The notes under the pieces were generated by a model. That model made no database searches. It was not told the origin of the DNA and saw nothing but the letters and a program-made list of their open reading frames with translations. A program made the position numbers and the translations under genes. 39,139 bases of DNA, from NCBI GenBank assembly GCA_903891755.1, contig CAITFY010000022.1, forward strand, positions 1 to 39,139, in the 5' to 3' direction. Position 1 is the first letter of the stretch; each line of letters begins with the position of its first letter. Shown here one piece after another: positions 7,184 through 14,732 of the stretch. This DNA comes from an uncultured Actinomycetes bacterium (GTDB taxonomy: Bacteria; Actinomycetota; Actinomycetes; Nanopelagicales; Nanopelagicaceae).

Positions 7184-8120
7184 TGATTTCCCCCTCTAAC
7201 TTTTCACCTTCTGGAATCTTTTCGTTAGCAATAAAGATTCCAACGAGCACAACGCTTGCTCCAACAAGTTGGATGGTAGTGAAAGTTTCCTTCAAAAGTA
7301 TCCAACCAAAGATTCCTGCAAGTACAGGTTCCAACATTCCAATGATGCTCGCAGCTTGAGGCGAGAGGGCATTAACTCCCGCAAGCACGCAGAGATAAGG
7401 CAGAACCGTGCCCACGATGATGATGAAAATAATCAATAACCAGCCAGGAAGGTGATGACCGGCGAAGTGTCCGTTGAGATTAATCTGCTTACTAAAGATG
7501 TGAAAGGGAAAGGACCACCATGGTTGAACGAAAGCAAAGAGAACAGATGTAATTCCAAATCCCCAGACGAGTGCGGTATCTGTGCCGCGGGTCTTTCCAA
7601 GTTCACGCCCTAGGACAAAGTACGCAGCCAAACTCAGAGCGTCTAGAAATGATGAGATAACACCTAATCCATTAAGTGTGAGGCCCTTCCACACCTCTCC
7701 CACTAAAACTAGACCGATGAATGCAGCGACAAGTCCCAGCCACATGGAGTTTGCAATCTGAACCTTCTTGATAAACCTGAGGTAAAGAACAATCCAGATA
7801 GGAGCGGTAAATTCAATAATGAGGGCGATGGAGACATGGAGTCTGAGAATTGAGAAGAAATAAAAGGATTGCACCGCCGCGATCCCAATAACTCCAAAAA
7901 GAAGGAGTAAGCCCATCTCGCCCTTGGCGGGGCGCAAGAGAGGCAGGCGTCCCTTGATTGCTAAATAAATAAGTAGGGCTACGAGTGAGCCAGTCGTTCT
8001 GATCTCAGTCAGGCGCCAGGGTGAGAGTCCAGCTTCCATGACCCATTTGGAGACAATTCCATTTATTGAGTAAAGCAGCGCCGCGCAGGTAAGTAATAGA
8101 TAGGCGCGACGAGTACTCAT
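7176..8120 (-). CDS. EamA/DMT-family transporter (ten transmembrane segments)
   Basis: A 314-residue membrane protein with about ten hydrophobic helices in two EamA repeats (roughly 5-140 and 150-290). The second repeat carries the usual LSPQAASIIGMLEPVLAGIFGW segment of the drug/metabolite transporter superfamily. The family includes exporters of amino acids and metabolites and some importers; the substrate cannot be read from sequence. Translation begins at ATG 8120, six bases after TAAGTT, with no Shine-Dalgarno, suggesting a leaderless message. It is followed by the overlapping carbonic anhydrase gene and diverges from dcd. Confidence 0.85.
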   Translation of the reverse strand: MSTRRAYLLLTCAALLYSINGIVSKWVMEAGLSPWRLTEIRTTGSLVALLIYLAIKGRLPLLRPAKGEMGLLLLFGVIGIAAVQSFYFFSILRLHVSIALIIEFTAPIWIVLYLRFIKKVQIANSMWLGLVAAFIGLVLVGEVWKGLTLNGLGVISSFLDALSLAAYFVLGRELGKTRGTDTALVWGFGITSVLFAFVQPWWSFPFHIFSKQINLNGHFAGHHLPGWLLIIFIIIVGTVLPYLCVLAGVNALSPQAASIIGMLEPVLAGIFGWILLKETFTTIQLVGASVVLVGIFIANEKIPEGEKLEGEING

Positions 8121-8126
8121 TGTCCA

Positions 8127-8132
8127 AACTTA
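8127..8132 (-). promoter_or_regulatory. Putative -10 box (TAAGTT) of the transporter/carbonic anhydrase operon
   Basis: On the minus strand TAAGTT ends 6 bases before ATG 8120. There is no ribosome site between, which fits leaderless transcription. Confidence 0.5.
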
Positions 8133-8186
8133 TCGGCTCTAGCCCAGGGTGAGAGCCAGGTAGACCGCCGTGATTGCCTTGGCTGA

Positions 8187-8192
8187 TAGGGT
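8187..8192 (+). promoter_or_regulatory. Putative -10 box (TAGGGT) of dcd
   Basis: TAGGGT ends 7 bases before GTG 8200. The same sequence contains AGGG and could instead act as a weak ribosome site; the geometry shared with twelve other genes favours a -10. Confidence 0.5.
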
Positions 8193-8199
8193 TTTGGGC

Positions 8200-8778
8200 G
8201 TGCTACTAAGTGATCGCGATATTGCCGCTGAAGTCTCTGCTGGACGCGTAAAGGTTGAGCCTTTTAGCGAAGGGATGATTCAACCATCAAGTGTGGATGT
8301 CAGACTCGATCGTTTCTTTCGAGTCTTTGAGAACCACAAGTACTCAGTAATAGACCCATCTATTGAACAGGCTGAGCTCACTCGCGAAGTCGCGGTGAAC
8401 CACGATGAGCACTTCATCTTGCACCCAGGGGAGTTTGTTCTTGCAAGCACCTATGAAGTCATTACCTTGCCTGATGACATCGCAGGGCGCCTTGAAGGTA
8501 AATCATCACTTGGCCGTCTTGGACTTTTGACCCACTCCACCGCAGGCTTTATCGATCCAGGATTCTCTGGACACATCACCCTAGAACTTTCAAATGTGGC
8601 AAACCTGCCGGTGAAATTGTTTCCAGGTATGAAAATCGGTCAGCTCTGTCTCATCAAACTCTCATCTCCCGCAGAACATCCATACGGCTCAGCACTGTAC
8701 GGTTCTAGGTACCAAGGTCAGCGCGGCCCAACGCCAAGTAAATCGTGGTTGAATTTCCACCAGTCAAAAATTCAATAA
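8200..8778 (+). CDS. dcd: dCTP deaminase, probably bifunctional with dUTPase activity
   Basis: A 192-residue cytoplasmic enzyme making dUTP, and probably dUMP, from dCTP for thymidylate synthesis. The start GTG 8200 gives the family N-terminus VLLSDRDIAAEVSAGRV; an upstream in-frame GTG at 8170 would add ten atypical residues. The core KSSLGRLGLLTHSTAGFIDP and the following GFSGHITLELSN stretch (catalytic Glu in HITLE) closely follow M. tuberculosis Dcd, which is a bifunctional deaminase/dUTPase. The C-terminal GSRYQGQRGPTPS lid is also present. It stands alone on its strand, 25 bases before lemA. Confidence 0.95.
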   Translation: MLLSDRDIAAEVSAGRVKVEPFSEGMIQPSSVDVRLDRFFRVFENHKYSVIDPSIEQAELTREVAVNHDEHFILHPGEFVLASTYEVITLPDDIAGRLEGKSSLGRLGLLTHSTAGFIDPGFSGHITLELSNVANLPVKLFPGMKIGQLCLIKLSSPAEHPYGSALYGSRYQGQRGPTPSKSWLNFHQSKIQ

Positions 8779-8803
8779 CTGATTATTAAATAAGGAGCAG
8801 TTC

Positions 8804-9358
8804 ATGAAGGCAGTTCTCTTCGTAGTGGTCATCCTTGTAATCCTCGCTCTTCTTGCAATCATGTCTCGCAACCGCTTGGTGCGCGCCAACATTTCTGTTG
8901 ATGAAGCTTTCGCACAAATTGAAGTTCAACTCAAGCGCCGCTCGGATTTGATTCCAAACTTGGTCGAAACTGTAAAGGGATATGCATCCCACGAATCAGG
9001 AACACTCGAAGCAATTGTGGCAGCTCGCGCGAAATCAACTTCGGCTACAACTGTTGCTGATGTCGCAGCAGCTGACGGACAATTAACACAAGCCCTTCGT
9101 GGTTTGCTCGCCGTTACCGAAAATTACCCAGATCTCAAGGCCTCAACAAACTTCTTGGCACTTCAAGAAGAGTTGTCTTCTACGGAAAACAAAGTTTCTT
9201 TCGCGCGTCAGTTCTACAACGACAGCGTTCGCACCTTGAACTCTGCAATTAAAACTTTCCCTAGTAGCCTCTTTGTGAATTCAGCGGGAGTGAGCGTTCG
9301 TCCATTCTATGAAGTGGATGACCCACAAGACCGTAAGGCTCCACAGGTCAAGTTCTAG
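8804..9358 (+). CDS. lemA: LemA family membrane protein
   Basis: A 184-residue protein with one N-terminal membrane helix (about 3-21) and a mainly helical domain carrying the LemA hallmarks RRSDLIPNLVETVKGYASHE and TENYPDLKASTNF. The biochemical role of LemA is unsettled; in many bacteria it is encoded beside a membrane-bound M48 protease, as here (htpX begins 2 bases after this stop). AAGGAG precedes the ATG by a good distance, so this gene uses a conventional ribosome site. It opens the lemA-htpX-sco1-copC run. Confidence 0.92.
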   Translation: MKAVLFVVVILVILALLAIMSRNRLVRANISVDEAFAQIEVQLKRRSDLIPNLVETVKGYASHESGTLEAIVAARAKSTSATTVADVAAADGQLTQALRGLLAVTENYPDLKASTNFLALQEELSSTENKVSFARQFYNDSVRTLNSAIKTFPSSLFVNSAGVSVRPFYEVDDPQDRKAPQVKF

Positions 9359-9360
9359 TT

Positions 9361-10263
9361 ATGGATTTTAGAAAACTTCAATCTGCTAACCGTCTTAAAA
9401 CCACCGAACTCCTGTTCGGTATGGCTTTACTCGTTGGCGTAGTTATCTGGGCGCTTATGACCTATTTCGGTAAAACCGGAATAGGAGTAGTCCCATTTGC
9501 CGTAGGCGTTGCTCTCTTATCTGTCTGGGGTTCTTACTGGAGCTCAGACAAGATCGTTTTAACAATGACCGGCGCCAAGATTGTTACTGAATCAGAGAAT
9601 AAGCAGCTCTATGACTTAGTCACGGAGATCTGCATTGCCGCAGGTTTGCCTGTTCCAAAGATTGCAATTGTTGAAGATAACGCCCCAAATGCCTTTGCAA
9701 CTGGTCGAAATCCCGAACACGCAGTCATCGCATTCACTACTGGAATCTTGCGAGTTATGGACCGCGAGGAGCTACAAGGTGTAACTGCTCATGAGTTAGC
9801 GCACGTTGCCAACCGCGATACCTTGGTTTCGGCTGTTGCCGCGACAACGGCAGGAGCGCTCGCGCTACTTAGCGACTTTATGATGCGCATGATGATCTTC
9901 GGCGGAGGAAATCGTCGCGACAATAACAACAACGAACAGAACCCACTTGCGCTTATTGCTTCACTCGTAATTTTGATTCTCGCACCGCTTGCAGCGTTGC
10001 TTTTGCGCTTGGCAATCTCTCGTAAGAGGGAAGCTCTTGCAGATGTGACCGCTGTTGCATTTACTCGAAATCCAACAGGTCTGCGCCGGGCACTGGAAGT
10101 GTTAGCTTCAGATAGCACCGTCGTGCATCAGAAATCTACAGCCGTGGCACATATCTGGATTGAATCCCCACTTGATGGAAGCAAGACTTCTCAACTCTTC
10201 TCCACCCACCCATCACTTGCATCCAGAATCGCGACGCTTCGCAAGATGGAAGGCAATGCCTGA
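9361..10263 (+). CDS. htpX: HtpX-like membrane-bound M48 zinc metalloprotease
   Basis: A 300-residue protease that degrades damaged membrane proteins. Two hydrophobic helices lie near 18-55, followed by the catalytic HELAH motif (H144, E145, H148). Two more hydrophobic stretches (about 155-175 and 195-220) precede the RKREALADVTAVAFT helix, which supplies the third zinc ligand (Glu). A disordered Asn/Arg-rich loop (about 180-195) lies between them. It starts 2 bases after lemA and its TGA overlaps the ATG of the next gene by one base, so translation is coupled. Confidence 0.93.
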   Translation: MDFRKLQSANRLKTTELLFGMALLVGVVIWALMTYFGKTGIGVVPFAVGVALLSVWGSYWSSDKIVLTMTGAKIVTESENKQLYDLVTEICIAAGLPVPKIAIVEDNAPNAFATGRNPEHAVIAFTTGILRVMDREELQGVTAHELAHVANRDTLVSAVAATTAGALALLSDFMMRMMIFGGGNRRDNNNNEQNPLALIASLVILILAPLAALLLRLAISRKREALADVTAVAFTRNPTGLRRALEVLASDSTVVHQKSTAVAHIWIESPLDGSKTSQLFSTHPSLASRIATLRKMEGNA

Positions 10264-11030
10264 TGCGTAGAGCCCTTGGTGCGCTTGTAGCGGGAGCACT
10301 GCTTTTAAGTGGTTCTTCTAGTTTTGCCGCATCCACTCCTCCTTTGGTCGGTCACGCAGCTAAGGCCGGCGGAACAATCTTGGATGTTCCTATTCCAAAA
10401 GAGTTGCTTAGCATTCCCCTGGTTGATGCCAATGGAAAGAGTTTTACCCTCGCCTCACTCAAGGGTAAGACAATTGTGATGACTGATTTCCTTACCTTGT
10501 GCAATGAGATTTGCCCGATGACTAGTGTGAATATGCGAGATATTGGAGATGCAATTATCCACTCCAAGCTCTCAAAGAGTTTTGTCAGTCTTGAGGTAAC
10601 AGTTGATCCAAAGCGAGATACCCCGGCGCGATTAAAGTCTTATCAATCACTCTTTAATGGCTCAAGCTGGACAATCGCTACCGGTACATCCAAGGGGATT
10701 AGTGACCTTTGGGCCTGGTTCGGGGCGTACACCACAACGCAGAAGGCTGAAGAGGGTGTTATTGATTGGATGACTGGGAAACAGATTGCCTACGATGTTA
10801 ACCATACCGATGTGGTTGTGATTATTGGACCAGATCTTCATTGGCGCTGGCTGGCCTTAGGTGCTCCTGCCGTCAACAATCCAAAGGGTAAGAATGTGGT
10901 TCCCGGCAAGCTCTATACCTACCTATCTAGTACGGGTAAATCCAATTTAGTGAAACCAGAGGAACCATTCTGGTCAACCGCCTCCGTCTACGGAGCTATT
11001 AATGAGATATTTAAAGTAAAAATAGGGTAA
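10263..11030 (+). CDS. SCO1/SenC-family copper chaperone
   Basis: A 255-residue exported thioredoxin-fold protein that delivers copper to the CuA site of cytochrome c oxidase in this family. A signal peptide or N-terminal anchor spans about 1-23. The copper ligands are C80 and C84 (CNEIC, CxxxC) and H181 (VNHTD), all intact. The C-terminal extension after about 205 is longer than in typical Sco proteins. It overlaps htpX by one base (TGATG) and is followed 2 bases later by copC. No oxidase subunit gene is in the window, so the target is inferred from the family. Confidence 0.88.
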   Translation: MRRALGALVAGALLLSGSSSFAASTPPLVGHAAKAGGTILDVPIPKELLSIPLVDANGKSFTLASLKGKTIVMTDFLTLCNEICPMTSVNMRDIGDAIIHSKLSKSFVSLEVTVDPKRDTPARLKSYQSLFNGSSWTIATGTSKGISDLWAWFGAYTTTQKAEEGVIDWMTGKQIAYDVNHTDVVVIIGPDLHWRWLALGAPAVNNPKGKNVVPGKLYTYLSSTGKSNLVKPEEPFWSTASVYGAINEIFKVKIG

Positions 11031-11032
11031 CG

Positions 11033-11407
11033 ATGAAAACTAAAATCTTTCTACTTAGCGGTGCGCTATTTCTATCTTTGGGAATGGGGCAAGCTTCAGC
11101 TCACACCACATTAATTGCTTCGACGCCAAGTAAAGGCGCGATTTTGAAAACCGCTCCATCTAATATCTCTTTGAAATTCGAGGAACCGTTACTCACTTTA
11201 AAAGGTCACATCATTAACAAGATAACACTTACAGATCCCAAGAACGCGAATATTGCCTTAGGCAAGATTGTTGTAAGTGGGGCGAGTGTCACCGCACAAA
11301 TTCTAACGAGAGTAACAACGCTCGGAAAATACAGAGTTACTTATCGAGTTGCAGCACAGGATGGTCACGTAGTGACGGGAAGCTTCCTCTTTACGCTTCA
11401 GAATTAA
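11033..11407 (+). CDS. copC: CopC-domain periplasmic copper-binding protein
   Basis: A 124-residue secreted protein with a signal peptide cut after ASA (residue 23), which leaves H24 as the mature N-terminus, a classic Cu(II) ligand in CopC. D110 and H112 in AQDGH complete the usual Cu(II) brace. The beta-sandwich motifs SKGAILKTAPSNISLKFEEP and GKYRVTYRVAAQDGH are typical. Many CopC proteins carry a C-terminal anchor or a fused CopD; none is seen here. AGGG before the ATG may serve as ribosome site. The 3' end overlaps the convergent sensor kinase gene by 17 bases. Confidence 0.85.
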   Translation: MKTKIFLLSGALFLSLGMGQASAHTTLIASTPSKGAILKTAPSNISLKFEEPLLTLKGHIINKITLTDPKNANIALGKIVVSGASVTAQILTRVTTLGKYRVTYRVAAQDGHVVTGSFLFTLQN

Positions 11408-12866
11408 TTGGGAAGTGCAGGGTGAATGTTGCACCCTCCCCAACGTTTGATTCCACGGTTACTGAACCGCCATGTGCTTGCATAACTGCATCCACAATTG
11501 ATAAACCAAGTCCACTACCTTCTCCAGCATGACGCGCGCGAGATGGATCAACACGGAAGAAACGTTCGAAGATTCGAGATTGATCAGCCTCGGTTAATCC
11601 GGGACCTGAATCTTTCACGGCAATTGTGATCTCATCATCAGATGAAATGGCGCGAACTTCAATTTCAGTTCCCGAAGGCGTATGTGTTCTGGCATTAGCT
11701 AAGAGATTTGCCAAGGCTTGATGTATGCGCTTGTTATCACCAAGTACATAGAGATCATCTGGAGCATCAACGTGAATACGATGATTTGGACCGGCGGCTT
11801 GGGCCGAGGCGACACACTCATGGATAAGGTGAGTTAGATCCACTGGTTCTAGAGTGAATGGACGAGCCTCATCCATGCGAGCCAATAGCAATAGGTCTTC
11901 TACTAGCGAACCCATGCGGATAGATTCTTTCTCAATTCGTCCAACAAGCTCCTTGGTCTTCTCTTCCCCGGAGACTGCTCCTTGGCGGTGCAACTCTGCG
12001 AAGCCGCGAATGGCGGTGAGAGGTGTACGAAGTTCATGTGAGGCATCAGCGACAAAACGGCGAAGTTTTGATTCAGATGCATTCTTCTGCGCAAAGGACT
12101 CTTCAATTCGTCCCAACATAGTGTTGAGAGATTGAGTTAAGCGGCCCACCTCTGTTGATGGTTCTAGCTCAGGTAGACGAGCGGAGAGATCGCCATCGGC
12201 AATAGCTGCAGCAATAACTTCTACTTCCAAGAGTGGTTTGAGGCTTAGGGTAATCAACCAGCGCGAGATAACCCCAATAAGAATCAAGACTGCCAAGCTG
12301 ATAAGAAGGAAGAGCCAACTTAGTTCATGAAGGGTCTTTTCTACACTTGTGAGCGAAACTGCAATAACAACCGATCCAAGATTTGATGGCAGCACAAATG
12401 CAACAGCACGCGTTGAAGAAGGAGGAGATTCAGTATGGATCGTAAATGCTTTTCCATTTTTAGCCGCAACTTGCGCAAGGGCCATTCCTGTAAATGTTGC
12501 TTGCGCTCCACCCGTTGAGATATCCCCACCTAGTTGTCCGAGAACTACGCCAGTGGGATCAAGAAGTGTTACCGAGGTTGCAGTGGGTACTCCACGCAGA
12601 GGACTTACCGCGCGAAATGGTTGAGCATCAGTGGTGGTTGCTGCAGATTCGTCAGCGTTGGGTTCGATGCCAGCCCTAACTAGTCTCGAGACAGTTCCGG
12701 TTGCAACGCTTGTTAGTTGAGAATCAACTTGTCTAATCAGAAATCCGCGCAGTTCGGCATTCGCCGCAAAATCAGATGCGCCTATGCCTATTGCCGCCAC
12801 TACAAGTGTGGCGAGCAGGAGGCGGTTGCGCAGGCTCCATTGCGAGAAGACCGACAATTTGTGCAT
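11391..12866 (-). CDS. Two-component sensor histidine kinase (HAMP, HisKA, HATPase_c)
   Basis: A 491-residue membrane kinase. TM1 (about 15-37) and TM2 (about 182-203) bracket a 140-residue extracytoplasmic sensor domain. Then come HAMP (205-257), the phosphoacceptor H277 in DASHELRTPLTAIRGF, the N-box with N387 and N391, G1 DSGPG (419-423) and G2 GSGLGL (450-455). It resembles actinobacterial MprB/TcrY/TrcS-type kinases; the signal is unknown. It follows its response regulator after 11 bases. Its 3' end runs 17 bases into the convergent copC gene, which makes a copper or envelope signal worth considering, but this is only positional inference. Confidence 0.93.
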   Translation of the reverse strand: MHKLSVFSQWSLRNRLLLATLVVAAIGIGASDFAANAELRGFLIRQVDSQLTSVATGTVSRLVRAGIEPNADESAATTTDAQPFRAVSPLRGVPTATSVTLLDPTGVVLGQLGGDISTGGAQATFTGMALAQVAAKNGKAFTIHTESPPSSTRAVAFVLPSNLGSVVIAVSLTSVEKTLHELSWLFLLISLAVLILIGVISRWLITLSLKPLLEVEVIAAAIADGDLSARLPELEPSTEVGRLTQSLNTMLGRIEESFAQKNASESKLRRFVADASHELRTPLTAIRGFAELHRQGAVSGEEKTKELVGRIEKESIRMGSLVEDLLLLARMDEARPFTLEPVDLTHLIHECVASAQAAGPNHRIHVDAPDDLYVLGDNKRIHQALANLLANARTHTPSGTEIEVRAISSDDEITIAVKDSGPGLTEADQSRIFERFFRVDPSRARHAGEGSGLGLSIVDAVMQAHGGSVTVESNVGEGATFTLHFPINSEA

Positions 12867-12877
12867 GCTGAATTATC

Positions 12878-13621
12878 TTAGTTTCCGGCAGGAATACGCA
12901 TTCGGTAGCCGACGCCACGCACAGTGTGAATCAGAGCTGGCTCATAAATATCAATCTTCTTGCGAAGATATGAGACATATGTTTCAACAATTCCAGCATC
13001 TCCACGGAAGTCGTACTGCCAGACGTGATCCAAGATTTGAGACTTGCTCACAACACGATCAGCGTTGATCATGAGGTAGCGAAGAAGTAGGAACTCGGTA
13101 GGCGAGAGGTCGATGAGGTGGCCTGCGCGACGAACTTCGTGAGTTGCCTCATCGAGTTCAAGATCAACGAAGCGAACCTTCTCTTCATCAACACTTGCCT
13201 CTACGGCGCCGATGCGACGCAAGAGTGCGCGAAGACGAGCGACCAACTCTTCAAGTGAGAAAGGCTTAGTCACATAGTCATCTCCACCAATGGTGAGGCC
13301 GGCAATCTTGTCCTCGACTGTATCTTTTGCTGTTAAAAATAGAACGCCAACGCTATGTCCCTCAGAGCGAAGTTGGCGACAGACTTCAAAGCCATCTTGG
13401 TCTGGGAGCATTACATCGAGAATGAGGGCATGGGGCTTGAACTCTTCCGCGATGGTCAGAGCCTGGGAGCCGGTTGCCGCGGTGCGAACATCAAAGCCCA
13501 CGAAACGAAGGCTGGTCGCAATAAGTTCACTGATTGAACTCTCATCATCAACAACAAGAATTCGCTGCAAGTTGCTCTGGGATGTATCTGCCACGGTGAC
13601 TCTCTCTTTAAGTGCGGTCAT
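12878..13621 (-). CDS. OmpR/PhoB-family response regulator
   Basis: A 247-residue regulator. The receiver domain shows DD25-26, phosphoacceptor D69 (LILDVMLPD), T97 and K119. A winged-helix domain (about 150-245) carries DLSPTEFLLLRYL and the RGVGYRM hairpin typical of OmpR-type regulators. ATG 13621 is preferred over GTG 13636 because GGAGG lies 8 bases before it and would fall inside the longer reading. The kinase gene follows directly, so this is a regulator-sensor operon resembling MprAB/TcrXY. An inverted repeat and DnaA-box-like sequences lie upstream. Confidence 0.94.
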   Translation of the reverse strand: MTALKERVTVADTSQSNLQRILVVDDESSISELIATSLRFVGFDVRTAATGSQALTIAEEFKPHALILDVMLPDQDGFEVCRQLRSEGHSVGVLFLTAKDTVEDKIAGLTIGGDDYVTKPFSLEELVARLRALLRRIGAVEASVDEEKVRFVDLELDEATHEVRRAGHLIDLSPTEFLLLRYLMINADRVVSKSQILDHVWQYDFRGDAGIVETYVSYLRKKIDIYEPALIHTVRGVGYRMRIPAGN

Positions 13622-13645
13622 TTTTCGATCCTCCACATTAATTAC

Positions 13646-13672
13646 CCTGTTACCCCACAGGAGGGGTACAGG
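13646..13672. promoter_or_regulatory. Inverted repeat upstream of the response regulator
   Basis: CCTG-T-TACCCC (13646-13656) pairs with GGGGTACAGG (13663-13672) across ACAGGA, giving ten base pairs with one bulged T. It lies 25 bases before the regulator ATG, so it could be an operator (autoregulation) or a 5' leader hairpin. Confidence 0.4.
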
Positions 13673-13720
13673 AGAGAGGATTCTCTATCTGACTGGGGAT
13701 TTCCTGAGAAATAGCAGAAG

Positions 13721-13752
13721 TTTTCCACAGGGTTTATCCACGATGTGGAGAA
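13721..13752. other. Three DnaA-box-like 9-mers between the response regulator and crgA
   Basis: TTTTCCACA (13721-13729) fits the TT(A/T)TNCACA consensus exactly. TTATCCACG (13734-13742) and, on the minus strand, TTCTCCACA (13752-13744) are one mismatch away. The sites lie in the 165-base gap between the two genes, which has no coding potential. A weak AATTAC/GTAATT inverted repeat (13751-13768) follows. Confidence 0.45.
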
Positions 13753-13786
13753 TTACAGCGGTGTAATTAAGCGTGATGTGGCGGAA

Positions 13787-14044
13787 TTAGCGCCAGCGGG
13801 TGGCCAAGGTGAAGCCAAAACCGATGAAGCCAAAACCGATGACCATATTCCAAGCCCCAATATGAGGGACTGGATAGCTGGTGTTGCTTACATAGTAGAT
13901 AACAATCCAGACCAAGCCGATAAGGAAGCCGGCAAGCATCGCGGGAGCGAGCCACTTTGGGCTCTCCTTAGGAAGTGGCGCGTGATGGGCGACCTCATCC
14001 GGAATGTAGACCGGATCCTTCTTGCGGCTCTTGGACTTAGGCAT
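13787..14044 (-). CDS. crgA: Cell division protein CrgA
   Basis: An 85-residue membrane protein of the actinobacteria-specific CrgA family, which recruits divisome and peptidoglycan enzymes. It begins MPKSKSRKKDPVYIP, a near-universal CrgA opening, and has two membrane helices (about 33-53 and 61-80) ending in a basic TRWR. The start is at 14044: an in-frame longer reading to 14107 lacks family similarity, and TACCTT stands exactly 6 bases before this ATG, suggesting a leaderless message. It diverges from the glutamine amidotransferase gene, as in Mycobacterium. Confidence 0.93.
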   Translation of the reverse strand: MPKSKSRKKDPVYIPDEVAHHAPLPKESPKWLAPAMLAGFLIGLVWIVIYYVSNTSYPVPHIGAWNMVIGFGFIGFGFTLATRWR

Positions 14045-14050
14045 AAGCAA

Positions 14051-14056
14051 AAGGTA
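14051..14056 (-). promoter_or_regulatory. Putative -10 box (TACCTT) of crgA
   Basis: On the minus strand TACCTT ends 6 bases before ATG 14044. No ribosome site lies between them. Confidence 0.45.
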
Positions 14057-14092
14057 CACCAATATTAAAAATGTCACGATCATTCCACTCGG

Positions 14093-14098
14093 TAGCCT
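14093..14098 (+). promoter_or_regulatory. Putative -10 box (TAGCCT) of the glutamine amidotransferase gene
   Basis: TAGCCT ends 7 bases before ATG 14106; the bases between are C-rich and contain no ribosome site. Confidence 0.5.
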
Positions 14099-14105
14099 TA
14101 CCCCC

Positions 14106-14732
14106 ATGACCCGTGTCCTCGTCGTTGATAACTATGACTCCTTTGTCTACAACTTGGTGCAATATCTTGGCCAGCTGGGAGCAGAGGTCACTGTTCGCCG
14201 CAATGATGAGGTCGATTTCTCCACCCTTGATAGCTTTGACGGAATTTTGATCTCACCTGGTCCAGGAACACCAGAGGCTGCCGGATCGAGTATCGAATTA
14301 GTGAAATACGCGGCAGCTCACAAAATCCCATTACTTGGGGTCTGTCTCGGACATCAAGCAATTGGCGTTGCCTTTGGTGCGACAGTTTCAAGAGCTCCAG
14401 AACTGTTGCATGGAAAAACTTCTGTGGTCACTCATCGCAATAAAGGTTTGTTGGCAGATCTACCATCTCCATTTATTGCTACTCGTTATCACTCGCTTGC
14501 AATCGAACCAGAAACACTTCCTGATGAATTAGAAGTAACAGGCAAAACGGAGTCTGGTGTTGTGATGGCGATTGAACACACCACTCTTCCAATCTCAGGT
14601 GTGCAGTTCCATCCAGAATCAGTATTAACAGAACACGGCCACCAGATGCTTGGAAATTGGTTAGAACGTTGTGGAGATGTTGGAGCACGCGCTCGCTCCG
14701 AAGGATTATCTCCGGTAGTTAATCGCTCCTAA
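14106..14732 (+). CDS. Anthranilate/aminodeoxychorismate synthase component II (glutamine amidotransferase)
   Basis: A 208-residue class I glutamine amidotransferase that supplies ammonia to chorismate for tryptophan or folate synthesis. It shows DNYDSFVYNLVQYL, the oxyanion-hole PGPGTP (51-56), nucleophile C80 in GVCLGHQAIG, and H169/E171 in QFHPES. The crgA-adjacent member in M. tuberculosis is called trpG, but such proteins can serve PabB as well as TrpE; no partner gene is nearby, so pabA or trpG cannot be decided. ATG 14106 is preferred because upstream in-frame sequence is atypical and overlaps crgA. Its stop abuts the stop of the convergent pknB with no bases between. Confidence 0.9.
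   Translation: MTRVLVVDNYDSFVYNLVQYLGQLGAEVTVRRNDEVDFSTLDSFDGILISPGPGTPEAAGSSIELVKYAAAHKIPLLGVCLGHQAIGVAFGATVSRAPELLHGKTSVVTHRNKGLLADLPSPFIATRYHSLAIEPETLPDELEVTGKTESGVVMAIEHTTLPISGVQFHPESVLTEHGHQMLGNWLERCGDVGARARSEGLSPVVNRS

Noticed and set aside
14022..14105. Longer N-terminus for the glutamine amidotransferase
   Set aside because: The extra residues are unlike the family and overlap crgA. The ATG at 14106 gives the normal start and has a -10 box 7 bases upstream.
14045..14107. Longer N-terminus for CrgA (21 residues)
   Set aside because: CrgA proteins start at MPKSK; the extension would overlap the divergent gene start.
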